From DATMBL01 sp050735975 (GTDB lineage Bacteria; Desulfobacterota; Binatia; UBA9968), in assembly GCA_050735975.1 (NCBI GenBank), contig JBOHVS010000254.1, positions 1 to 6,373 on the forward strand: a stretch of DNA of 6,373 bases, given 5' to 3'. Positions 1-5,329 of the stretch are shown here, piece by piece; the first letter of the stretch is position 1, and each line of letters opens with the position of its first letter. The notes beneath the pieces were generated by a model. The model searched no databases and had not been told where the DNA came from. It saw only the letters and a program-made list of their open reading frames with translations. Both the position numbers and the translations under genes were made by a program.

Positions 1-81
1 CCATAGGGAGTGAGCACTGCCCTCCCGTTTAAGATAACAACCGTGCCTCCGAAGGTGTTGGAGCAGCGTGCTCCGTTTCAT
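1..81 (-). CDS. hicA: HicA-family mRNA interferase toxin, N-terminal part (runs off window)
   Basis: The minus strand reads M-K-R-S-T-L-L-Q-H-L-R-R-H-G-C and then 12 more residues to the window edge (27 codons visible). Family knowledge: HicA toxins are roughly 60-80 residue ribosome-independent mRNA interferases with a dsRNA-binding-like fold. They open with a helix of the type (M)KRxxLxxxLxxHGC and carry the catalytic His in a basic G-x-x-H stretch. Here that His is His24, in REGSAHS. The ATG (81-79) overlaps the hicB stop as ATGA, the usual arrangement for translational coupling of antitoxin and toxin. The rest of the gene lies outside the window, so intactness cannot be judged. Inference: the pair is a chromosomal type II toxin-antitoxin module. 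Confidence 0.8.
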   Translation of the reverse strand, partial: MKRSTLLQHLRRHGCYLKREGSAHSLW

Positions 82-293
82 TTCACTGTGACAGTTTCTC
101 GGATAGCTTCAGGCGGAATTCCACGCAAGGCGTCTTCCCGGCGGTCATCAAGGATAAGCTCAATCGCTTGGGCGAGATTTTCCCGCGCCTCCTCCCTAGT
201 CCGCCCTTGCCCGTTTGCACCCGGGATTTCGGCGCAGTAGGCAATAAACCAATCGCCATCACGTTCAATAATGGCGGTAAATTCATTTTTCAT
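78..293 (-). CDS. hicB: HicB-family antitoxin, short form (71 aa)
   Basis: The 71-residue product begins MKNEFTAIIERDGDWFIAYC and continues with AEIPGANGQGRTREEARENL and an AIELILDDR helix. This is the characteristic partial RNase H-like HicB fold: strand, WFIAYCAEIPGANGQG, then TREEA opening the helix. No helix-turn-helix or ribbon-helix-helix domain follows, so this is the small HicB type, which neutralises HicA by direct binding; autoregulation may need the complex. The start at 293 is chosen because a GGAGG lies six bases upstream and the family similarity begins exactly there. An in-frame extension up to 500 would translate repeat DNA and is rejected. The gene is followed, with a four-base overlap, by hicA. 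Confidence 0.9.
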   Translation of the reverse strand: MKNEFTAIIERDGDWFIAYCAEIPGANGQGRTREEARENLAQAIELILDDRREDALRGIPPEAIRETVTVK

Positions 294-299
294 TGAGAA

Positions 300-304
300 C
301 CTCC
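300..304 (-). promoter_or_regulatory. Ribosome binding site of hicB
   Basis: The minus strand carries GGAGG six bases ahead of the ATG at 293-291. It decides the start codon against longer in-frame alternatives. Confidence 0.8.
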
Positions 305-357
305 AGCAAATAAGGAGGATACCCCCAACGAATGGGTAAGAGCAAGAAGCGTGGAGG

Positions 358-397
358 GGTCGGAGGTCAACAACAGCATGGAGCTTGGAGCCAGACA
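358..397. repeat. Dispersed repeat copy (GGTCGGAGGTCA / GCATGGAGC type)
   Basis: Bases 358-384 match 1502-1528 with a single difference (27 positions). The following GGAGCCAGA recurs after the same GCATGGAGC motif near 1541-1552 and 4251-4264. It is part of the AG-rich repeat family that also occurs in the hisD upstream region and the hisB-hisH spacer. Confidence 0.75.
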
Positions 398-403
398 TCA
401 GAA

Positions 404-460
404 GGTTGAGGCTAAGGCTTAGGCTGAGATCGAGCTCAACCTCAACCTGAACCTCAACCT
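404..460. repeat. CTCAAC-type hexamer tract with inverted partner
   Basis: From 435 to 460 there are four successive hexamer-like units (CTCAAC, CTCAAC, CTGAAC, CTCAAC). Upstream, GGTTGAGG (404-411) is complementary to CCTCAACC-type units, so the segment can fold back. A similar hexamer tract lies directly before hisA at 5299-5326. Immediately downstream (about 468-495) is a run resembling CTCCGCGTCTCTGCGGTGAA, another repeat type of this kind. No gene is seen here. Confidence 0.65.
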
Positions 461-529
461 GCTTGCACTCTGCGCTCTCCGCGTCTCTGCGGTGAAACAA
501 GTCTTTTCGACATTGCGGATTGCAAGAGC

Positions 530-605
530 AGCCACTAAGGCACTAACTTCTTTGTGTCTTTGTAGCTAAAGAATTTCGCATTGCGGATTTTTAACTGCTA
601 AAGAG
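530..605. repeat. GCCACTAAGGCACTAA hairpin-type repeat plus ATTGCGGATTT tail
   Basis: The left arm 530-545 (GCCACTAAGGCACTAA) is imperfectly complementary to 550-565 (12 of 16 positions), giving a hairpin with a four-base loop. The tail 571-605 (ATTTCGCATTGCGGATTT, then TAACTGCTAAAGAG) resembles 1734-1766, and the left arm recurs at 1701-1716, 3379-3401 and about 4196-4220. It separates the HEPN-like gene from hicB. No clear terminator or promoter is seen in 294-614. Confidence 0.65.
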
Positions 606-614
606 GACCCAGAT

Positions 615-1008
615 TTATGGGTATCCAAAGGTCTGCTTGACGGCATTGAGTGATTCTCGTAGTTGCTGAAGCCGAGCCGGATAGAAAAACGAGCTGACAG
701 CGTAAGGCGCACCAAAGTGTGCAGTGCCAGCCAGATAGCGGGCGAGCATACTGGCGCTTTTCAATCGACGATACTGCAATCTACTCCTCGGATCCGGCAA
801 AACCCGAATCAAATTATACTCCCTCACCGAATGACTGAATGTATGAAAGCCGTTGAGACGAGCGTCAAAGGCAGCCTCCACATAATGCACAGCGGCTATA
901 GAAAATCCCCGTCGCCACCCAGTCATTAAATCGGATGGCGTTTATCAGATATTGAACAAAGTCTTCATTATGCCTTGCCTGGATCAGATGTTGATTTTCG
1001 CTGGGCAT
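615..1008 (-). pseudogene. HEPN-like protein gene interrupted by one extra base (would be about 130 aa)
   Basis: Two reading frames on the minus strand join into one protein. Frame one starts at 1008 (MPSENQHLIQARH...) and reads 37 residues to DWVATGIFY at 898. Frame two continues from 896 with AAVHYVEAAF and runs to the stop at 615-617. Removing base 897 gives FYAAVHYVEA, the pattern I recall from an uncharacterised HEPN-like family (W..., FYxAVHYVEA, then R..Y..LK..S..ARY). In the joined numbering, Arg90 and His97 give an R-x6-H spacing compatible with the R-x4-6-H ribonuclease motif of HEPN toxins; the motif call is inference. Read without the shift, translation ends after 47 residues. Alternatives are a single-base sequencing or assembly error, or a start at 926 giving a 103-residue protein without the N-terminal helix. 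The upstream neighbour (1032-1376) is 23 bases away in the same direction, suggesting co-transcription. Confidence 0.65.
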
Positions 1009-1031
1009 ACCATGTCCGCGTCCTGCTATAG

Positions 1032-1376
1032 CTATGTACGTCTGTTTACCAGGACCTCAGCCAAAGTGCTGGGAACGCCTTCTTGTAGAGCAATGCGAGG
1101 CAGGCACACGAATGATAAAGGAAATTGAAATTCTTCCATTAAGCTTTCTTGCAGCGCGTATACTTGAAGCTCAACCTCTTCATCAAAATCCTCTCGGTTC
1201 ATGATGACAATTATAGTGCTCTCTTCATCCTTGGCCTCCGTAAAAACCATGAGAATGCCTTCTCGGGAGGCTAATTCTTCAATTATTCGACGCCTGATTC
1301 TTTGAAGAGGCACTGCGTTGGCGGCAGATCGGCTTAAAGTTTCTGGTTGACTGGCGGACTGCTTTTTTTTGCCCAT
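1032..1376 (-). CDS. Uncharacterised 114-aa protein, partner of the HEPN-like gene
   Basis: I do not recognise this protein with certainty. It starts MGKKKQSASQPETLSRSAAN, a basic, low-complexity and probably disordered N-terminus of about 25 residues. A predicted helix follows (IRRRIIEELASREG, about 27-40), then two hydrophobic strands (GILMVFTEA, STIIVIMNR), a long acidic helix (EEVELQVYALQESLMEEF) and a last strand (LSFVCLPR). This alpha-beta-beta-alpha-beta order is reminiscent of a small ferredoxin-like or degenerate nucleotidyltransferase (MNT) core, but the GS-x10-D-x-D catalytic signature of MNT proteins is absent. HEPN toxins are commonly paired with MNT antitoxins, so the neighbouring HEPN-like gene suggests an antitoxin or partner role; this is inference from context. 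The start codon is followed by a run of eight A, a possible slippage site. The ribosome binding site is weak. Confidence 0.6.
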   Translation of the reverse strand: MGKKKQSASQPETLSRSAANAVPLQRIRRRIIEELASREGILMVFTEAKDEESTIIVIMNREDFDEEVELQVYALQESLMEEFQFPLSFVCLPRIALQEGVPSTLAEVLVNRRT

Positions 1377-1420
1377 AAATCTTGCTCTCTGCTTCTATCG
1401 CACAGGCTCAACTCACTTGG

Positions 1421-1449
1421 ATTCTACTTGAACCATTTCTCGTGAGCAA
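1421..1449 (-). promoter_or_regulatory. Candidate sigma70-type promoter for the 1376-615 minus-strand unit
   Basis: On the minus strand, TTGCTC (1449-1444) and TAGAAT (1426-1421) are separated by exactly 17 bases. The -10 box matches the consensus at five of six positions and the -35 box at three. Transcription would start near 1413, leaving a leader of about 37 bases before the ATG at 1376. Confidence 0.4.
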
Positions 1450-1461
1450 CCTCTAAGGGGC

Positions 1462-1489
1462 AGAAGGCAGAGATCAGAAGGCAGAGATC
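1462..1489. repeat. Perfect 14-bp tandem duplication
   Basis: AGAAGGCAGAGATC occurs twice head to tail at 1462-1475 and 1476-1489, and opens the AG-rich heptad tract that continues to 1605. Confidence 0.85.
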
Positions 1490-1605
1490 AGCAAAAACAG
1501 AGGTCGGAGGTCAGCAACAGCATGGAGCATTGAGCAGGGAGCATGGAGCCAGAGAAATACCAGAGGTCAGATGTCAGAAGTCAGAGATCAGAGATCCGAG
1601 GTCAG
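1490..1605. repeat. AG-rich degenerate heptad tract (AGAGGTC/AGAGATC)
   Basis: The tract holds units such as AGAGGTC, GGAGGTC, AGATGTC, AGAAGTC and AGAGATC with a period of seven to eight bases, interrupted by GCATGGAGCATTGAGCAGGG and GCATGGAGCCAGAGAAA. The same composite reappears at about 4238-4320. No coding frame here resembles a known protein. Confidence 0.75.
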
Positions 1606-1680
1606 AAAAAACATTTCGGATTGCGAATTACTTTTTTCCGAACTTCGTGACTTCGTGTCCTTCGTGGTGAACGAATTTCA
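1588..1680. repeat. 93-bp direct repeat, copy A
   Basis: It matches 4305-4397 at 92 of 93 positions; the only difference is C at 1624 versus T at 4341. It contains CATTTCGGATTG, a CTTTTTTCCGAACTTCGTGA segment and the arm TGTCCTTCGTGGTGAACGAA. Here only one arm of the CACCACGAAG family is present, without the inverted partner seen in the his spacers. Confidence 0.9.
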
Positions 1681-1700
1681 AATTGCGAAATGCAAGATTA

Positions 1701-1766
1701 GCCACTAAGGCACCAAGGCACTAAGGTTTAAAGCATTTCGGATTGCGGATTGATAACTGCAAAGAG
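1701..1766. repeat. GCCACTAAGG repeat plus ATTGCGGATTGATAACTGC tail
   Basis: GCCACTAAGGCACCAAGGCACTAAGG begins at 1701 and is followed at 1734-1766 by a tail that closely resembles 571-605. The same order in both places shows that a composite element, not just a short motif, was copied. The right hairpin arm present at 550-565 is missing here. Confidence 0.65.
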
Positions 1767-1783
1767 CTAAGGCAAAGAGTAGG

Positions 1784-1909
1784 CAGGCTGGTCAAAAAAG
1801 TCCCAGGTGCGAGGCGCGCGATGGCCGATGAGCGGCGGCGTACTCTGGTGGTACGTTGGAGCGAATCAGGCGAGCGCAACGAAGCAGATGGGCTTTTTTC
1901 AGCAGCCTG
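1784..1909. repeat. Long imperfect palindrome directly upstream of hisD
   Basis: The left arm starts CAGGCTGGTCAAAAAAGTCC (1784-1803). The reverse complement of the right end (1909 leftward) starts CAGGCTGCTGAAAAAAGCCC. The arms continue with partial complementarity (AGGTGC-GAGGCGCG against TCTGCTTCGTTGCGC) toward a centre near GTACTCTGGTGGTAC (1840-1854). As RNA it would form a long interrupted hairpin. From memory, related AAAAAGTCC...GGGCTTTTTTCAGC elements are dispersed in many deltaproteobacterial-type genomes, usually between genes; their role is not established. Here the element ends six bases before the hisD ATG. Confidence 0.8.
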
Positions 1910-1915
1910 AAGAGT

Positions 1916-3202
1916 ATGAGAGTAAGAGTCGTAAAGACAACTGACCCGGCGTTCAAGTCCTTGCTCGACCGAATTCTTCAGAGGCGAGGAAACCGGGAAG
2001 GCGACGTTGAGAAGCGGGTGGAAGAGATCGTCCATGCCGTTCAAAGGCGCGGTGACCGCGCGTTATTGCGCTACACGCGGCTTTTTGACCGCGTCCGCTT
2101 GACTGCCGCGACGATGGAAGTGAAAAGCGCCGAGATCGCCCGGGCAATGGCGCAGGTTCCGCAAAAAGATTTGGAGACGCTCAGGCTCGCGGCTAAACGA
2201 ATCGCCGCCTTCCATCGGCGCCAGCTCCAGAAAAGCTGGCAATATCGCGACCCGCTTGGGTTGCTCCTGGGGCAGCGGATTTCACCTCTTGAGCGTGTCG
2301 GTGTCTACGTTCCCGGCGGCAAAGCCTCGTATCCATCCACTGTTTTGATGAATACCGTGCCGGCGAAGGTGGCGGGCGTGAGAGAGATCGTGATGACTTG
2401 CCCCATCGGCGATAACGGGGCGGTTGTGCTTGCGGCCGCTAAGATCGCGGGGGTGGACCGGATCTTTCGGGTCGGCGGCGCCCAGGCGATCGCCGCGCTG
2501 GCGTTTGGCACCGAAAGCATTCCCCGGGTCGACAAGATCGTCGGCCCGGGCAATATATTCGTCGCGACCGCAAAACGGATGGTCTTCGGCGAGGTCGATA
2601 TCGACTCGATCGCCGGTCCGAGCGAAATTTTGCTTCTTGCCGACAGCTCCGCCGATCCGGAGCATGTCGCAGCGGATATGCTATCGCAAGCTGAACATGA
2701 CGAGCTGGCGGCGGCGCTCTGCGTGACGCCGTCGTCGGCGATGGCATCAAAGATCCAAAAGGCACTGGAGGCCCAACTCCGGCAGACGAAGCGGCGGGCC
2801 ATCACCTTCAAATCGCTTGCGAGGTATGGCGCGATCATCGTAGCGCACGGGCTCAAGGAGGCGGTCGAAATCGCCAACGCGATCGCCCCGGAACACATCG
2901 AGCTGATCGTCAAGAAACCGCAAAAATTGGCCAAGTCGATCCGGAACGCGGGCGCGATTTTTGTCGGTCCGTATTCGCCGCCGCCGCTGGGCGATTATTT
3001 CGCCGGGCCGAATCACGTGCTGCCGACGGGGGGGAGCGCTCGCTTCTTTTCCCCTTTAGGGACTTACGACTTCCTCAAACGGACGACCATCATACGGGCG
3101 GAGAAACGGGCGCTGCGCGCGTTGGCGCCGAAGATCACTCACCTGGCGCGTCTGGAAGGCCTGGACGATCACGCGCGGGCAGTGGAAGCTCGATTCAGGT
3201 AG
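1916..3202 (+). CDS. hisD: Histidinol dehydrogenase
   Basis: This zinc enzyme carries out the last two steps of histidine synthesis, oxidising L-histidinol through histidinal to L-histidine with two NAD+. The 428-residue protein is the normal family length. Visible landmarks are VGVYVPGGKASYPSTVLMN (128-146), GGAQAIAALAFGT (187-199), KIVGPGN (207-213), IAGPSE (232-237), SQAEHDE (257-263) with zinc ligands Gln258 and His261, APEHIE (324-329) with catalytic Glu326-His327, GD at 359-360 (Asp360 ligand), GPNHVLPT (364-371), and His419 near the C-terminus. The start MRVRVVKTTDPAF (1916) fits the family N-terminus; an in-frame ATG at 1856 lies inside the palindrome and would add 20 unrelated residues. 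The ribosome binding site is modest (GAAGAG). It is the first his gene here, with no hisG or hisC nearby. All active-site residues are present. Confidence 0.97.
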   Translation: MRVRVVKTTDPAFKSLLDRILQRRGNREGDVEKRVEEIVHAVQRRGDRALLRYTRLFDRVRLTAATMEVKSAEIARAMAQVPQKDLETLRLAAKRIAAFHRRQLQKSWQYRDPLGLLLGQRISPLERVGVYVPGGKASYPSTVLMNTVPAKVAGVREIVMTCPIGDNGAVVLAAAKIAGVDRIFRVGGAQAIAALAFGTESIPRVDKIVGPGNIFVATAKRMVFGEVDIDSIAGPSEILLLADSSADPEHVAADMLSQAEHDELAAALCVTPSSAMASKIQKALEAQLRQTKRRAITFKSLARYGAIIVAHGLKEAVEIANAIAPEHIELIVKKPQKLAKSIRNAGAIFVGPYSPPPLGDYFAGPNHVLPTGGSARFFSPLGTYDFLKRTTIIRAEKRALRALAPKITHLARLEGLDDHARAVEARFR

Positions 3203-3205
3203 GGG

Positions 3206-3345
3206 AAGAATTGCGAATTGCGGATTGCGAATTTAGCCGTAAAGGAGCGGATTCACCACGAAGGGCACGAAGAGCACGAAGGAAGAAAATATTGTTAAAA
3301 CCTTTTTCCGAACTTCGTGACTTTCTTGTCCTTCGTGGTGAACGA
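3206..3345. repeat. Inverted pair of CACCACGAAGG repeats, hisD-hisB spacer
   Basis: The left arm 3252-3272 (TTCACCACGAAGGGCACGAAG) is complementary, with interruptions, to 3313-3342 (CTTCGTGA... CCTTCGTGGTGAA). They could form a stem around a roughly 40-base loop in a hisD-hisB transcript. Bases 3231-3272 are identical over 42 positions to 4122-4163 in the next spacer. The start (3208-3232) is a short ATTGCGA/ATTGCGG tandem. Confidence 0.85.
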
Positions 3346-3378
3346 ATTGCAAATTGCGAATTGCCAATTGCAAGAGTA

Positions 3379-3433
3379 GCCACCAAGCACTAAGACACCA
3401 ATGTTTTTCTTTGTGTCTTCGTGTCTTCGTGGC
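3379..3433. repeat. GCCACCAAG / CTTCGTGGC hairpin repeat before hisB
   Basis: The left arm 3379-3401 (GCCACCAAGCACTAAGACAC...) pairs imperfectly with 3410-3433 (TTTGTGTCTTCGTGTCTTCG then TGGC), leaving a loop of about eight bases rich in T. It is the same family as 530-565. The hairpin ends about 20 bases before the hisB ribosome binding site. Confidence 0.75.
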
Positions 3434-3452
3434 AAAGAGTTTTAACGTCGCT

Positions 3453-3457
3453 AGGAG
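3453..3457 (+). promoter_or_regulatory. Ribosome binding site of hisB
   Basis: AGGAG sits eight bases before the ATG at 3466 and sets the start, against an in-frame GTG at 3421 that lies within repeat DNA. Confidence 0.8.
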
Positions 3458-3465
3458 AGTGGATA

Positions 3466-4053
3466 ATGGGACGAAACGGCAAAACCGAGCGCAAAACAAA
3501 GGAAACCGATATCAGCATCGAGTTGGAGCTCGACGGCGGAGGCGCGGCCGAAATCGAAACCGGCATGCCGTTTTTCAACCATATGCTGGAGAGCTTTACG
3601 CGGCACGGTCTATTCGATATCAAGATCAAAGCGCGGGGCGACATCGACGTCGATTATCACCATACAGTCGAGGACGTCGGGCTCGCCCTGGGACAGACAT
3701 TCAAGCAAGCTCTGGGCGACAAACATTGCATCCGGCGCTTTGGGGAGGCGAGCTGCCCGCTGGACGAAACCTTGGCCAAGGTCGTGGTCGATATCAGCGG
3801 GCGGCCATACCTTTCTTACAACGTGAAGATCCGTCCGGGGCGCGTCGGGAATTTCGATACCGATCTGCCGCACGAGTTCTTTGCGGCCTTCGTCAATCAA
3901 CTCGGTATGAACCTGCATATCGACGTGATCCGCGGTGAGAACCCGCACCACATCATCGAGGCCTGCTTCAAGGCTTTCGCCCGCGCCATGGATGTGGCGA
4001 CCGGCCTCGACGATCGCATTAAAGGAGTGTTGTCGACCAAAGGGAGTCTGTAG
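3466..4053 (+). CDS. hisB: Imidazoleglycerol-phosphate dehydratase (monofunctional)
   Basis: It dehydrates imidazole glycerol phosphate to imidazole-acetol phosphate, a manganese-dependent cytosolic step. At 195 residues it matches stand-alone IGPD enzymes and lacks the histidinol-phosphatase domain fused in enterobacteria. The two metal-binding signatures of the internally duplicated fold are present: HHTVEDVG with His65, His66 and Glu69, and NPHHIIE with His161, His162 and Glu165. FFNHML (36-41), RHGLFD (46-51), PHEFF (135-139) and the RKTKETDI N-terminus are also typical. FFNHML has Asn where many bacterial enzymes have Asp, a known-looking variant rather than an obvious defect. The C-terminus STKGSL is the usual ending. 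It lies 263 bases after hisD, an unusually wide gap for his genes, filled with two hairpin repeats. Confidence 0.97.
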   Translation: MGRNGKTERKTKETDISIELELDGGGAAEIETGMPFFNHMLESFTRHGLFDIKIKARGDIDVDYHHTVEDVGLALGQTFKQALGDKHCIRRFGEASCPLDETLAKVVVDISGRPYLSYNVKIRPGRVGNFDTDLPHEFFAAFVNQLGMNLHIDVIRGENPHHIIEACFKAFARAMDVATGLDDRIKGVLSTKGSL

Positions 4054-4121
4054 GGGAGGTAAAGGCGAAGAGCTGAGAGCGAAGAGCAAAGGGCGAAGGG
4101 CAGGGGAATTTCGAATTGCGG

Positions 4122-4222
4122 ATTTAGCCGTAAAGGAGCGGATTCACCACGAAGGGCACGAAGAAGAAAAATGCGGATTGCGAAATGCAAGATTAGCCAC
4201 TAAGGCACTAAGACACCAAGAT
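4122..4222. repeat. 42-bp direct repeat and CACCACGAAGG left arm, hisB-hisH spacer
   Basis: Bases 4122-4163 are identical to 3231-3272. The arm TTCACCACGAAGGGCACGAAG (4143-4163) is complementary to the arm at 4360-4388, about 200 bases downstream. From 4172 to 4222 follow ATTGCGAAATGCAAGATTAG and GCCACTAAGGCACTAAGACA, close to 1681-1725 and 3355-3401. Bases 4054-4121 before it hold only an AG-rich tract (GAAGAGCAAAGGGCGAAGGG). Confidence 0.85.
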
Positions 4223-4237
4223 TTTCGTTGGGTAAGA

Positions 4238-4304
4238 GCATGGAGCAGGGAGCATGGAGCCAGAGAAAGACAGAAGTCAGAGGTCGGAGGTCGGAGATCA
4301 GAAG
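4238..4304. repeat. GCATGGAGC / AGAGGTC heptad tract
   Basis: GCATGGAGCAGGGAGCATGG and GAGCCAGAGAAAGAC are followed by heptads AGAAGTC, AGAGGTC, GGAGGTC, GGAGATC and AGAAGTC. The order matches 1536-1587 and leads directly into the 93-bp repeat copy B. Confidence 0.75.
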
Positions 4305-4397
4305 TCAGAGATCCGAGGTCAGAAAAAACATTTCGGATTGTGAATTACTTTTTTCCGAACTTCGTGACTTCGTGTCCTTCGTGGTGAACGAATTTCA
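4305..4397. repeat. 93-bp direct repeat, copy B
   Basis: It is identical to 1588-1680 except at 4341. Unlike copy A it has an inverted partner arm upstream (4143-4163), so it could form a very long-range hairpin enclosing the heptad tract. It ends about 55 bases before the hisH start. Confidence 0.9.
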
Positions 4398-4451
4398 AAA
4401 TTGCGAATTTCCTCTCCACCATAAGCCATCAGCTATTAGCTATCGGAAGAT

Positions 4452-5069
4452 ATGATTGCGATTATTGACTACGGCATGGGGAATCTGCGGAGCGTGCAGA
4501 AGGCTTTCGAGCGGGGCGGCTTCGAGGCCCGCGTGACACGCGACACCGGACAGATTACCTCTGCGGCCGGGGTGGTTCTCCCGGGGGTGGGCGCCTTCCG
4601 GGCGTGCATGGAAAACCTCGGACGCTTTGGACTTATCGAGCCGATCCGAGAAGCGGTGCGCCAGAAGAAACCGTTTCTCGGCATCTGTCTCGGCTTCCAG
4701 CTGCTCTTTTCAGAGAGCGAAGAGTTCGGCCTGCAGAAAGGGCTTGATTTGCTTCCGGGCAGGGTCGTGGGATTGAAGCCGAACGGCGGTCTCAAGATTC
4801 CTCACATGGGCTGGAACAATATCGAAAAGAGAAAAGAGACGCCATTCCTGGACGGCATCTCATCGGGCGACTACGTTTATTTTGTCCACTCGTTCTACGT
4901 GGTTCCGAAAGATTCGTCGCTGGTTGCCACCACGACCGGGTATGGAGGTGAGTTTGCTTCCAGCATCGCCACCGATCATCTTTTTGCTACTCAGTTTCAT
5001 CCGGAGAAAAGCCAGGAGATCGGGCTTCGGATCCTGTCGAACTTTGGCCGCTTCGTCGCAGGCTGCTGA
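4452..5069 (+). CDS. hisH: Imidazole glycerol phosphate synthase, glutamine amidotransferase subunit
   Basis: HisH hydrolyses glutamine and channels ammonia to HisF, which turns PRFAR into imidazole glycerol phosphate and AICAR. The 205-residue class I amidotransferase has the full catalytic triad: Cys79 in GICLGFQLLF, and His183 and Glu185 in QFHPEKS. The oxyanion-strand segment PGVGAF (44-49), KIPHMGWNNI (115-124) and YFVHSFY (143-149) are standard HisH landmarks. The start MIAIIDYGMGNL is fixed by the conserved N-terminus. Its ribosome binding site is poor: GGAAG only two bases from the ATG. The preceding 398-base spacer is almost entirely repeat DNA. The partner gene hisF is not in this window, although HisH is inactive without it, so hisF must be elsewhere if the pathway is complete. 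Confidence 0.97.
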   Translation: MIAIIDYGMGNLRSVQKAFERGGFEARVTRDTGQITSAAGVVLPGVGAFRACMENLGRFGLIEPIREAVRQKKPFLGICLGFQLLFSESEEFGLQKGLDLLPGRVVGLKPNGGLKIPHMGWNNIEKRKETPFLDGISSGDYVYFVHSFYVVPKDSSLVATTTGYGGEFASSIATDHLFATQFHPEKSQEIGLRILSNFGRFVAGC

Positions 5070-5084
5070 GCGCGCAAGGGCCGC

Positions 5085-5212
5085 AGCGCGGCGAAGCCGC
5101 AAGCAAAGAAAGAAAAACACTTTTACCACGAAGGACACGAAGAGCCTAGCGCGGCAAAGCCGCAAGCAAATAGGAACAGAAACTTTCACCACGAAGGTCA
5201 CGGAGAGCACGA
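5085..5212. repeat. Two tandem copies of a roughly 63-bp unit after hisH
   Basis: Each unit begins AGCGCGGCGAAGCCGCAAGC (or AAAGCC in copy two) at 5085 and 5148; the 23-base heads differ at one position. Each then runs into an ACCACGAAGG-CACG arm (5124-5146 and 5187-5212). The head contains a small perfect stem GCGGC-GAA-GCCGC. There is no following T run, so it is not read as a terminator. Confidence 0.8.
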
Positions 5213-5271
5213 AGTTGAAGAGTATAAACTGTCCGAACTCTTCGTGGCCTTCGTGCTCTTCGTGGTGAAAC
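5184..5271. repeat. Inverted CACCACGAAG arms, hisH-hisA spacer
   Basis: Left arm 5184-5213 (TTTCACCACGAAGGTCACGG then AGAGCACGAAG) is complementary with few mismatches to 5236-5271 (AACTCTTCGTGGCCTTCGTG then CTCTTCGTGGTGAAACG). A stem of about 30 pairs with a loop of roughly 22 bases is possible. This is the third his spacer with such a pair. Confidence 0.85.
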
Positions 5272-5298
5272 GAAGCAACATTCCTTGTTGTGAAAAAC

Positions 5299-5329
5299 CT
5301 CAGCCTGAACCTCAACTTCAACCTACTTT
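5299..5329. repeat. CTCAAC-type hexamer tract abutting hisA
   Basis: CCTCAGCCTGAACCTCAACT followed by TCAACCTAC is related to the tract at 435-460. It occupies the place where a ribosome binding site for hisA would be expected, ending about 12 bases before the GTG. Confidence 0.7.

Noticed and set aside
10..240. 76-aa plus-strand frame
   Set aside because: It is the antisense shadow of hicBA, Ser/Arg-rich with no family resemblance.
78..500. 140-aa minus frame starting at 500
   Set aside because: Only the last 71 residues are HicB. The upstream part translates repeat DNA (LSLSLSL), and a good ribosome binding site sits at the internal ATG.
663..929. 88-aa plus-strand frame
   Set aside because: It lies antisense to the HEPN-like gene, whose frames carry recognisable conserved motifs.
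1856..1915. Upstream in-frame ATG for hisD
   Set aside because: The added 20 residues derive from the palindrome and do not match HisD N-termini.
3421..3465. GTG start extending hisB by 15 residues
   Set aside because: The extension is repeat sequence; the ATG at 3466 has AGGAG in front and the family-typical N-terminus.
4860..5321. 153-aa minus frame with FVSFVVKVFF-type repeats
   Set aside because: This is translated CACCACGAAG repeat DNA plus the antisense of hisH; such peptides are common false ORFs.
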